From: an uncultured Mycoplasma sp.
GTDB lineage: Bacteria > Bacillota_I > Bacilli_A > Mycoplasmatales > Metamycoplasmataceae
Direction of reading: 5' to 3'
Length of the DNA: 8,641 nucleotides
Assembly: GCA_949293065.1 (NCBI GenBank)
Contig: CASFBV010000035.1
Span: forward strand, 1 to 8,641
The notes beneath the pieces were generated by a model. That model ran no database searches. It worked only from the letters and a program-made list of their open reading frames with translations, and was not told the origin of the DNA. Made by a program: the position numbers and the translations under genes. This document shows positions 1 to 6,079 of the stretch, one piece after another. The first letter of the stretch is position 1. The number at the start of each line of letters is the position of its first letter.

Positions 1-283
1 ATAAAAAAATTCCAGCAAAAAACTTATTTACATTTTTTTCATTAATTTCTATATTTGCCCTATTTAAATAAATTACTTTGGACTCAATTCTATAGGCTAA
101 ATTAACTTTTTTTATTAAATCAACAAATTTATTATAAATTTCCTCATTTAATAATTTAATTTTTACTTCTTGTTCATTAGCGATAATATTTGAACAAATT
201 ACCCCGCTAATAAAATCTTTAATTTCTTGATTATTCATCTTATTATTGATGATTTCTTGCTTAATTGATAAAGTAAAATTCAT
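1..283 (-). CDS. whiA: WhiA-family DNA-binding protein, N-terminal 94 residues (gene runs off the left edge)
   Basis: Read on the minus strand from ATG at 283-281, this frame is open to the window edge for 94 codons and starts MNFTLSIKQEI. The start followed by a helical N-terminus, and the phrase KFFAGIFL at residues 87-94, match the first half of the LAGLIDADG-like domain of WhiA proteins, where an F-(F/L)-x-G-x-FL phrase precedes the Gly/Ser-rich loop. The C-terminal helix-turn-helix lies outside the window, so the assignment rests on the N-terminus only. WhiA is a DNA-binding regulator in Firmicutes and Mollicutes; I recall work in M. gallisepticum linking it to ribosomal-protein operons. 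GGAG at 293-290 is a good Shine-Dalgarno 6 nt before ATG and fixes the start. The gene begins only about 28 nt after the 3' end of the 5S rRNA on the same strand, with no clear promoter of its own between them. Confidence 0.75.
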   Translation of the reverse strand, partial: MNFTLSIKQEIINNKMNNQEIKDFISGVICSNIIANEQEVKIKLLNEEIYNKFVDLIKKVNLAYRIESKVIYLNRANIEINEKNVNKFFAGIFL

Positions 284-304
284 TTTAAACTCCACAAAAG
301 GCAT

Positions 305-318
305 AAAAAAAGAGCAGC
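305..318 (-). terminator. Possible terminator of the 5S gene: 3' side of helix I plus U7
   Basis: On the minus strand, GCTGCTC (318-312), the 3' arm of 5S helix I, is followed directly by seven T residues (311-305). The long-range helix plus U-run could act as a weak intrinsic terminator. It may leak, because whiA starts just downstream without an obvious promoter. Confidence 0.45.
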
Positions 319-414
319 TTCCTATTTTCCCGTTCCCGGTATCGTCGGCGTTAAAGGGCTTAACTACTGAGTTCGGAATGGATTCAGGTGATCCCCTTTG
401 CTATTACCACTCAC
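312..414 (-). rRNA. rrf: 5S ribosomal RNA
   Basis: The minus strand carries the conserved 5S core: CCATTCCGAACTCAGTAGTTAAG (positions about 384-362), followed by a CGCCGA..TAC-like stretch. The ends, GAGTGGT near 412 and GCTGCTC at 318-312, pair into helix I with a few G-U pairs. The length of about 103-105 nt is normal for mycoplasmal 5S. No 16S or 23S sequence is visible: a tRNA-Trp gene lies upstream on the opposite strand and whiA lies directly downstream. The 5S therefore looks detached from the rest of the rRNA operon, as known in several mycoplasmas. Exact mature ends are uncertain by a few bases. Confidence 0.95.
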
Positions 415-418
415 ATTT

Positions 419-424
419 ATTTTA
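419..424 (-). promoter_or_regulatory. Putative -10 element of the 5S rRNA gene
   Basis: On the minus strand TAAAAT at 424-419, within TGTAAAAT, lies 4-5 nt before the apparent 5' end of 5S. The upstream sequence is almost pure A/T and holds no clear -35. Spacing is slightly short, so the box or the mature end may be misplaced. Confidence 0.4.
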
Positions 425-467
425 CAATAAATTTTATTTTTTAAAAAAATATTTTTTAAAATTTTAG

Positions 468-473
468 TATAAC
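468..473 (+). promoter_or_regulatory. Putative -10 element of tRNA-Trp
   Basis: TATAAC (468-473) stands 4 nt before the mature 5' end of tRNA-Trp at 478 and is the best -10-like hexamer in the region shared with the divergent 5S gene. No -35 consensus is visible. Confidence 0.45.
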
Positions 474-477
474 ACAA

Positions 478-551
478 AGGGGTTTAGTATAAAGGTAGTA
501 CCGCAGACTCCAAACCTGCTTGTAGGGGTTCGATTCCTCTAACCCCTGCCA
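478..551 (+). tRNA. tRNA-Trp, anticodon CCA (reads UGG)
   Basis: The acceptor stem AGGGGTT (478-484) pairs with AACCCCT (541-547), followed by G548 and an encoded CCA (549-551). The anticodon arm has a seven-base loop CTCCAAA, giving anticodon CCA; the closing anticodon-stem pair is an A-C mismatch. The T arm GGGGTTCGATTCCTC is normal. The ends and anticodon loop closely resemble E. coli tRNA-Trp. This isoacceptor reads UGG, which is rare in the window, so a second tRNA-Trp with anticodon UCA for UGA should exist elsewhere in the genome. The hydrolase gene starts 34 nt downstream with no terminator between, so the two may be co-transcribed. Confidence 0.95.
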
Positions 552-585
552 TATCATTACAATATGACCAAAGAAAGCTAACAAA

Positions 586-1407
586 ATGGAAGAAAAAATT
601 TTAGAAACTAAAAATGGAAAATATTATTCATTATTTTGAAAAGGAGAACAAAATAATAATATTGCCATAATTTACTATCACGGTTTAAATGGCAAAACCA
701 AAATTGTGAAGCCTTTATATGAACAAGTAAAACAATATGACTTTTATTCAGTAGAAGAAAGGGGACACATCGATTCTTTCCAAAAACCTTCCAATTCTCC
801 TAAAAAACACGATTTAGATATTTTTCATGTTGTCCAACATTTAAAAACTAAATATAAAAAAATTTACCTATGTGGGGAATCAATGGGTGGATTATTTATA
901 ACTAGATATGCATATAAATGAGGAAATGTGGATGGGGTTTTTGCTTGGTCAATTCCTTTTTACCCAAAAGATATAATGACTGAAAGAAGAATGAAGAGAT
1001 TTATTATCTCAATGAGGGTTTTAACTTGTTTTCTTTTTGGTATTAATTATAAATATAGTGCAAAGGTTGATTATCCTAAATTAACAAATTCTAAATTTCT
1101 AATGAAACTAAATGAAATGGATACTCAAACAGTGGGTTCAACAGCAGAAGAACTTGCAATCTGAAAAGGATCAATCGGAATGAAAAGAAAAATGTTTCAC
1201 AAAAAACCAAAATGCCCTGTCTATTATTGACAAGGCGAAGAGGATATTATGTCCAACCAAAAAATAATTAAAAAAATTCAAAAGAAAAATTTAATTTTTG
1301 CTCAAATTATCCCTGATGCAAAACACATTTTGATGTTTGAAACAAATGCCAAAATTATGTATGACAAAATAAATGAAGTAATTAATTCTAATAATTCAAA
1401 AAATTAA
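586..1407 (+). CDS. Alpha/beta-fold serine hydrolase, lysophospholipase/monoacylglycerol-lipase-like
   Basis: The 273-residue protein is complete once UGA is read as Trp (W18, W112, W193, W215); W121 is UGG. It shows the alpha/beta-hydrolase layout: HGLNG at residues 32-36 for the oxyanion region, the nucleophile elbow GESMGG with Ser99, GEED at 217-220 with Asp220 as the probable acid, and His247 in DAKHILMFE. Ser99-Asp220-His247 would form the triad. Residues about 120-195 form a helical lid-like insertion between Ser and Asp. There is no signal peptide, so it is probably cytosolic or membrane-associated. Family members hydrolyse carboxyl esters, often of lysolipids or glycerides; the substrate here cannot be read from sequence. 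The start has only a weak AAAGAAAG ribosome-binding site. The 3' end overlaps the convergent recO by 20 nt. Confidence 0.88.
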
Positions 1408-2053
1408 CAAATAATTTATATAAATATGAGTTAATTGACTCATTGGTGTTATGTTTATATTCTTCCCAAGAAACACCCAAAAAATAGAAAGCTCTAACTC
1501 GTTCTAATAATGAAATACCTCCAAAGGTTTTATGATTAAAACAAAGCATACCGCCTTCTTCTAGATCAAAACAATATAGTTGATTTTTTCTTTTACATTT
1601 AATGCAATAAGTTGTAACAATTTTTCTCCCTTTTGTTGATAAAGATAAAAATAATAAATAAGTTATCAATAAATTTTTGTTAAAAAAATCTTCTTCCATT
1701 AAATATTTTTCATAAGTAATAAAAAACTCTTGATTTGGTTCTTCAAGCTGTTGAAAAATATTAAATAACTTTTTGGTTATATTTCAATTAAATTTGTCAT
1801 TAAAATCAAATGACACAACCAGATTTGCTTTTTTCAATAAAAAAGTTCAATCATTTCCATAAGATGTAAAATATTCAAACATAGAAATAGAACCAATTAA
1901 AATTTGACTTTTATTTTTACTTTCTAATTTATAAAATCCTTTGCAAATAAAATAATAAATTTGATCTGAACTCAAAACTTTAATTAAGGCATCATTCTCT
2001 CCTCTTTCAAATATATTTAAAACAAGACCTTTTATTTCCTTTATTTCTTCCAT
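1388..2053 (-). CDS. recO: DNA repair protein RecO
   Basis: The 221-residue protein starts MEEIKEIKGLVLNIFERGEND, matching the RecO N-terminal OB-fold phrase (IKGIVL...GENDAI). Two UGA codons are read as Trp in the middle and there is one UGG-Trp. Near the C-terminus lies the RecO zinc-binding pattern: Cys150-x2-Cys153, Cys161, then GGMLC with Cys171 and His174. RecO acts with RecR (and RecF) to load RecA on SSB-coated DNA and to anneal strands in gap repair. It is slightly shorter than the roughly 240-250 residues usual in Bacillus. There is no Shine-Dalgarno; a TATAAT box ends 11 nt before the ATG, suggesting a very short leader. It is divergent from the response-regulator gene and convergent with the hydrolase, and ends in TAG. 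Confidence 0.9.
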
Positions 2054-2064
2054 AATTTAAATAA

Positions 2065-2070
2065 ATTATA
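2065..2070 (-). promoter_or_regulatory. -10 element of recO
   Basis: On the minus strand 2070-2065 reads TATAAT, a perfect consensus, and the recO ATG begins at 2053. With the usual 6-7 nt to +1 the leader is about 4-5 nt, too short for a Shine-Dalgarno. The box abuts the -10 of the divergent regulator gene. Confidence 0.6.
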
Positions 2071-2076
2071 TATACT
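2071..2076 (+). promoter_or_regulatory. -10 element of the response-regulator/S1/pgi operon
   Basis: TATACT (2071-2076) lies 13 nt before the ATG at 2090, predicting a leader of about 6-7 nt. There is no Shine-Dalgarno. The hexamer directly touches the recO -10 on the other strand, so polymerase could probably not occupy both promoters at once. Confidence 0.55.
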
Positions 2077-2089
2077 TAATATTTGAAAT

Positions 2090-2827
2090 ATGCTTCAAAA
2101 TGAATATATATCAAAAGATAAAATTAATATTGTCGTAGTCTTAAACAAAGACTCTAATGAAGAATTTTTAAAAAATATTTTTAGTTATATTAAAAATTAT
2201 TTAAATATTGATGTGACTTTTATCCATGAATTTAAATCTTATAATGACTTAAAAATTGGTGAAAATAAAACAATTGATTTTTTCTTTGTAGATTTTATTA
2301 AAGAATATGAGTACATTTTTGCTTGAAATTTTTATGCAAAAATGCATGAATTAAATAAAGATTTTAAGTTGATATTATTAAAAGAAAAAATTGATTCTGA
2401 TGATATTAAATATTTTAAAAATGGTGCTGATGATATTGTGTTTACAAATAACAAATATTATGAAGATAAAGAAAGATATTTAAAATGAAAATTCTTTTCG
2501 TTGCTAAGAAGAAAATGAGATGATTCCCATAGTAAGTTAATTTTAAATAGAAATGGGGTTATCATAGATTTACTAAAAAGAACAGTAATTATTGATAACA
2601 AAGAAATAAAAGTAACTTCAAAAGAGTTTGAAGTGCTTGCGATTATGATTGATGAATTTCATAAAAAAAATAATTTTTCTTCTAAAAATAAAATATTTAA
2701 AAAAATATATGGAATTGAAAATGATGGTCATTCTCGTGGAATAGATCAAATAATTTTTAGATTAAAAAATAAATTTCCAGAAAATTTCTTTGAAATAAAT
2801 AAAAAAAGAGGAATTAGAATTATATAG
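2090..2827 (+). CDS. OmpR/PhoB-like response-regulator protein with degenerate receiver domain
   Basis: The 245-residue protein has two parts. Residues about 11-142 resemble a CheY-like receiver: a beta-strand INIVVV at 12-17, DFFFVD at 63-68 spaced like the D-x4-D of PhoB with Asp68 at the phospho-acceptor position, LILL at 94-97, and GADDIVF at 112-118 followed by FFSLLRR. Several key positions are lost: the acidic pair after beta-1 is L18-N19, the beta-4 Thr/Ser is Leu97, and the beta-5 Lys is Thr119. Residues about 165-245 form an OmpR-type winged helix: VTSKEFEVLA, a recognition helix RGIDQIIFRLKNKF (216-229) and the wing RGIRII (240-245). Trp79, Trp133 and Trp143 are UGA-encoded. It is probably a sequence-specific DNA-binding regulator independent of phosphorylation; no kinase gene is nearby. 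It leads an apparent operon with the S1 gene and pgi. Confidence 0.8.
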
Positions 2828-2829
2828 AT

Positions 2830-3186
2830 ATGAACAAAAATAATTATGAACCGGGAACAATATTTTTATGTAAGGTAACTTCCATAGCTAAAAATTATTT
2901 TGAAGTTTTGACTTCAAATAAAGAGCAAGGATTGGTTTACATAAATGAAACTTCTGATTACTTTATTAAAGATTTAAATGGTATAATTAATATAGGTGAT
3001 ATTTTTTACCTAACTTTAAAAAAGATTAGAAATGATGGAGTGTTACTTCTATCATTTAAAGAAAATAGATCCTGCTTTTTAAAAATGCCTTTTGAATTTA
3101 AAATTAATAAATCACATGATGATTCTTATAAATTTCAAAATGTGTTTGATTTTACAAACAAGGAGATAAAAAAATGAAAGAAATAA
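2830..3186 (+). CDS. Small S1-domain RNA-binding protein
   Basis: The 118-residue protein starts 2 nt after the regulator's stop. Residues about 7-72 form an S1/OB fold: EPGTIFLCKVTSIAKNYFEV, then EQGLVYINE in place of the usual G.v..se, then IGDIFYLTLKKI and GVLLLSFKE near the end of the barrel. The remaining tail is lysine-rich. Architecture and length are like the single-S1 general stress/translation factors of Firmicutes (YugI/CvfD type); in B. subtilis, as I recall, yugI lies in the same region as pgi. There is no well-placed Shine-Dalgarno (GAGGA at 2808-2812 is too far), so translation is probably coupled to the upstream gene. UGA at 3175-3177 is Trp here, so the frame runs on as WKK to TAA at 3184-3186 and overlaps pgi by 13 nt. 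The exact function is unknown. Confidence 0.8.
3161..3165 (+). promoter_or_regulatory. Shine-Dalgarno of pgi
   Basis: AGGAG at 3161-3165 lies 8 nt before ATG at 3174. It sits inside the S1 gene and decides the pgi start, which overlaps the end of that gene. Confidence 0.75.
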
Positions 3187-4481
3187 AAATTAGTTTTAAT
3201 AAAGCTAATATTGATATAAAAACTATTTTAAATTACCAAGACAAAGTTAAAGAAATTAATGAAAAAATGGAAAGATTTGAAGGTGAAGGTTCGTCATTTT
3301 TAGGATGAAAAGATTTACCAAATAATATTAATTTAAAAGATTTACAAAAAATGGAAGAATGTGCAAAAAAATTACACAAAGAAGGAATTGAAACATTAGT
3401 CGTAATAGGAATTGGTGGTTCATATTTAGGAGTTAAAGCGGGTATAGATTTTGTTTTTGGAGAACACCCTGGAAATGAACAAAAAATGGAAATAATCTTT
3501 GTTGGAGAATCAATTACCTCAACAAGCTTAATTCAAAAATTAAGATATGTGGAAAACAAAAAATTTGCCATAAACGTTATTTCAAAATCAGGAACAACAT
3601 TGGAACCAGCAATTGCTTTTAGATTATTCAAAAAAATGTTAGAAGATAAAATAGGAAAAAACAATGCTAAAGATTACATTTTTGTTACAACTGATTCATC
3701 AAAGGGATTGCTTGTAAAAATGGCCGAAAAAAATGGATACCAAAAATTTGTTATTCCTGAGGATGTTGGAGGAAGATTTAGTGTATTAACACCTGTAGGT
3801 TTATTCCCATTTGCTTGTGTTGGATTAAATATTAAAAAAATTATTAATGGTGCTAAAAATGCTAATGATTCATTTTCGTCAAGTGACTTAACAACAAACA
3901 TTGCATACCAATATGCTGTTGCAAGACATATTCTATATTCAAAAGATAAATATAAAGTAGAAATGTTTGTTTCATATGAAAGTTATCATAGATTCTTTTT
4001 AGAATGATGAAAACAATTATTTGCAGAATCAGAAGGAAAAAATGGAAAAGGATTACTTCCACACTCAGCTATTTTTACAACTGATTTACACTCATTGGGA
4101 CAATTTATTCAAGAAGGTTCAAAAATTTTATTTGAAACTGTATTAACAATTGAAAAACCTAAATACGATTTAAAAATATTTGAAGTTCCAGAAAATGAAA
4201 ATTTAGATGAATTAAATTATTTGGCTGAAAAATCAATTCATGAAATTAACACAATAGCTTTTGATGCAACAATAGATGCTCATTCATTAGTTGGAAGAGT
4301 TCCAAATATTCATATTTCAATTGAAGATAGTAGTGAAGAAAGCTTTGGGGCATTAGTTATGTTCTTTGAAAGAGCCGTTGCTATTAGTGGATATTTAATG
4401 GAAATTAATCCATTTAATCAACCTGGTGTTGAAGTTTATAAAACAAATATGTTTAAATCACTTAAAAAACCAACAAAATAA
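3174..4481 (+). CDS. pgi: Glucose-6-phosphate isomerase
   Basis: The 435-residue cytosolic enzyme interconverts glucose 6-phosphate and fructose 6-phosphate at the top of glycolysis, the main energy route in fermenting mycoplasmas. Clear family motifs: GIGGSYLG at 79-86, the phosphate-binding SKSGTT at 137-142, GGRFSVLTPVG at 199-209, EWWKQLFAESEGK around 277-289 with the acidic active-site region, TDLHSLGQ with His306, and the C-terminal INPFNQPGVEVYK ending in Lys423. Length is typical for the short bacterial form. Trp278 and Trp279 are two adjacent UGA codons (4005-4010) and another UGA encodes Trp in FLGWKD. The start is chosen from the AGGAG Shine-Dalgarno and because the frame before GIGGSYLG matches the family N-terminus in length. 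It is the last gene of the regulator-S1-pgi operon, and the SRP RNA promoter follows directly. Confidence 0.96.
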
Positions 4482-4486
4482 TCTAG

Positions 4487-4492
4487 TATAAT
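4487..4492 (+). promoter_or_regulatory. -10 element of the SRP RNA gene
   Basis: TATAAT (4487-4492), perfect consensus, is 5 nt after the pgi stop and 6 nt before the apparent RNA start G4499. No -35 consensus is seen. Confidence 0.75.
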
Positions 4493-4498
4493 ATTTTT

Positions 4499-4580
4499 GC
4501 CATCAAAACAGTAACCTTGTAACTTGGTCAGGACGGAAACGTAGCAGCCACATCGAGAAGTATTGTGTTTGGTGGTTTTT
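4499..4580 (+). ncRNA. ffs: Signal recognition particle RNA, small bacterial (4.5S) type
   Basis: The RNA folds as one long hairpin. The 5' GCCATCAAA end pairs with the TTTGGTGGT end (about 4568-4576), with further pairs inward. The apical part carries the conserved SRP domain IV: GGTCAGGA (4525-4532) on one side, a GAAA tetraloop closed by ACG/CGT, and AGCAGCC (4543-4549) on the other. This is the Ffh (SRP54) binding site. The length near 80 nt is the short mycoplasma form without an Alu domain. It has its own TATAAT promoter and a U-run at the 3' end. The RNA directs membrane-protein insertion with Ffh and FtsY. Confidence 0.92.
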
Positions 4581-4581
4581 T
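4567..4581 (+). terminator. Intrinsic terminator of the SRP RNA
   Basis: The 3' arm of the SRP terminal helix, ending GGTGGT, runs into six T residues (4576-4581). The RNA's own closing helix seems to serve as the terminator stem. Confidence 0.6.
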
Positions 4582-4603
4582 ATTAACATTATTTTAAACA
4601 TAG

Positions 4604-4612
4604 TTTTCCACA
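4604..4612 (+). promoter_or_regulatory. Single DnaA-box-like site upstream of dnaN
   Basis: TTTTCCACA differs at one position from the DnaA box TTATCCACA and lies about 120 nt before dnaN. It is a known box variant, but the same nine bases also occur by chance inside pgi (3548-3556, minus strand). One site does not define an origin. dnaA is not in the window. Confidence 0.35.
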
Positions 4613-4643
4613 TAGAAAAACCACGAAAATACTAGAAAAACGC

Positions 4644-4659
4644 AATGTTTTACAACATT
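4644..4659. repeat. Short inverted repeat, 6-bp arms, upstream of dnaN
   Basis: AATGTT (4644-4649) and AACATT (4654-4659) are perfect inverse complements around a TTAC loop. The position between the SRP terminator and the dnaN promoter would suit an operator, but arms this short in AT-rich DNA can be chance. It is not followed by a T-run. Confidence 0.4.
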
Positions 4660-4680
4660 TACACAAACTTTATTATTAAA

Positions 4681-4700
4681 ACAATAAAAAACAATAAAAA
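4681..4700. repeat. Two tandem copies of a 10-bp A-tract unit
   Basis: ACAATAAAAA occurs twice in tandem (4681-4690, 4691-4700). The 10-bp period puts the A-tracts in phase with the helix, which favours intrinsic DNA bending. They lie just upstream of the dnaN -10 box, where a -35 or UP element would be. Confidence 0.6.
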
Positions 4701-4716
4701 ACTTTTAATTTAAAAA

Positions 4717-4722
4717 TATAAT
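4717..4722 (+). promoter_or_regulatory. -10 element of the dnaN operon
   Basis: TATAAT, perfect consensus, ends 12 nt before the dnaN ATG. The predicted leader is about 5-6 nt with no room for a Shine-Dalgarno. No -35 is visible; phased A-tracts lie upstream instead. Confidence 0.65.
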
Positions 4723-4734
4723 AAAATTTTAATT

Positions 4735-5844
4735 ATGAAATTTGTTATCAACAAAAATGTTTTTGTTAAATCATTAGAAAATGTTATAAAAGCTATTGAT
4801 TCAACTAATATTTATATTCATTTAAGAAATTTTTATATTGAAGTTCTAGATGAAATGATTATTATAAAAGGATCAAATGGTTATTTTTCTATTGAAAGTA
4901 AAATTGAAATACAAGATATTACAAATATTGAATCTATTGGAAATTTTTTAGTTCCTGCTTCATTATTTATGAATATTATTAAAAAATGTTCAAATAATAA
5001 TATTGAAATTTATTCAAATAATAATGTTTTATTCATCAAAAATGAAAAAGATGAATATGAAATAAATCTTGCTAATGTGGAAGATTTTCCATTTTTAGAT
5101 TTTTCACTTTATGGAAATAAAATTAAAATAAATGCAGAAAAATTAAGAAAAGCTATTGATAATGTAATATTTGCAACATCTACTACTAGTGAAGAAGTTA
5201 TTTTATCTGGTGTAAATTTAAAATATGAAGGAAATAAACTTTATATTACAGCTACAGATAGTTTTAGATTAGCAAGAGAAATAATAGAAATTCAAGATGA
5301 TAGAAATATAAATTTTGATGTTACAATCGCAAATAGAAATATTAAAAATTTTATTCCACAAAATGTTGAAGGTGATGTTATTTTATATGCTAATGAACAT
5401 AAAATTAATTTATTATATGAAACATCTAATTTTCAATCAAAGATAATTGATGCTCCATATAAAATGGTTTCACAATTATTTGAAATCAAATTTGATAAAT
5501 CTTTACTAATTGATAAAAATGTTTTAAATAATGCACTGATGAAAGCAAGTTTAATTTCAGGAGATGTCGCTTATAATAAAATGTTTTTTGAAATTTCTTC
5601 AGATCAAATTGTTATTAAAAGTCAAGCAGAAGAAATTGGAAGAATTCAAGTTATTTTAGAAAAAGATAAATTTGAATATTATGGGGAACCGATTTCTATA
5701 GTGTTGAATAATAAATATTTAAAAGAAGCAATAAATGTATTTAATGATAAAATTAAAATAAATTTATTAAATTCAAGGACTCCTATTTTAATTGAAAGTG
5801 AAGATAGTTTAAACAAACAAATCATAAGTCCAATGAATTTTTAG
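4735..5844 (+). CDS. dnaN: DNA polymerase III subunit beta (sliding clamp)
   Basis: The 369-residue protein has the length and the three-domain layout of bacterial beta clamps (about 1-120, 121-245, 246-369). Recognisable phrases are MKFVINKNVFVKSLENVIKAI at the N-terminus, FLVPASLFMNIIKKC near residue 70, DFPFLDFS ending domain 1, FATSTTSEEVILSGVNL and ITATDSFRLA in domain 2, and IVLNNKYLKEAI in domain 3. It has no tryptophan. The dimeric ring holds Pol III and other enzymes on DNA. Usually dnaN follows dnaA at the origin; here the SRP RNA gene lies upstream and dnaA is absent, while the S4-domain gene downstream keeps the classic dnaN-yaaA order. The start has no Shine-Dalgarno and depends on a promoter 12 nt upstream. 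Confidence 0.95.
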   Translation: MKFVINKNVFVKSLENVIKAIDSTNIYIHLRNFYIEVLDEMIIIKGSNGYFSIESKIEIQDITNIESIGNFLVPASLFMNIIKKCSNNNIEIYSNNNVLFIKNEKDEYEINLANVEDFPFLDFSLYGNKIKINAEKLRKAIDNVIFATSTTSEEVILSGVNLKYEGNKLYITATDSFRLAREIIEIQDDRNINFDVTIANRNIKNFIPQNVEGDVILYANEHKINLLYETSNFQSKIIDAPYKMVSQLFEIKFDKSLLIDKNVLNNALMKASLISGDVAYNKMFFEISSDQIVIKSQAEEIGRIQVILEKDKFEYYGEPISIVLNNKYLKEAINVFNDKIKINLLNSRTPILIESEDSLNKQIISPMNF

Positions 5845-5848
5845 GAGG
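5843..5848 (+). promoter_or_regulatory. Shine-Dalgarno of the S4-domain gene
   Basis: AGGAGG, full consensus, overlaps the dnaN stop codon TAG and sits 5 nt before ATG at 5854. This is the strongest ribosome-binding site in the window and points to efficient, coupled translation. Confidence 0.8.
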
Positions 5849-5853
5849 TAAAA

Positions 5854-6072
5854 ATGAAAGTAAAAATTAAAGGTAAAAATATTAAATTAGGTCAATTACT
5901 TAAAAAATTAAATATTATAGATACAGGTGGCCAAGCTAAATATTTTATTAAGAGTCACAAAATTACTGTGGATAATGAAGAAGGTTTAAAAAGAGGTTCA
6001 AAAGTTTGAGCTAATTCAACAGTTTGAATTGATGATCAAGTTTTTTACATTGTAGAAGACGAAAGAGAATAA
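5854..6072 (+). CDS. yaaA: S4-domain RNA-binding protein, YaaA type
   Basis: The 72-residue basic protein consists of one S4 domain: IKLGQLLKKLNIIDTGGQAKYFIKSHKITVDNE, with the family GG-(Q/E)-AK helix, followed by KRGSKVW and a short beta-rich end. Two tryptophans are UGA-encoded. In B. subtilis yaaA (also called rlbA) lies between dnaN and recF and is linked to ribosome assembly; the location right after dnaN supports the same identity. Its role in mycoplasmas is not established. It starts 9 nt after the dnaN stop and is followed 7 nt later by argS. Confidence 0.88.
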
Positions 6073-6079
6073 TTTTTTA

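Noticed and set aside
246..467. Open frame of 73 codons on the plus strand
   Set aside because: It runs antisense through the whole 5S rRNA gene and the whiA start, and its sequence is the complement of conserved rRNA.
550..566. CATAT/ATATG hairpin just after tRNA-Trp as a terminator
   Set aside because: The stem has only 5 weak pairs and no T-run follows.
586..1407. Apparent hydrolase pseudogene split by several TGA codons
   Set aside because: Each TGA falls in one continuous frame where Trp fits, and the same holds for recO, pgi, argS and others. This is the genetic code, not decay.
3548..3556. TGTGGAAAA, a reverse DnaA-box-like site inside pgi
   Set aside because: Isolated and within coding sequence that explains it. 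It mainly shows that this nonamer can occur by chance here.
3674..4062. Two open frames on the minus strand
   Set aside because: Both lie antisense inside pgi, whose motifs are clear on the plus strand. They have no recognisable protein features.
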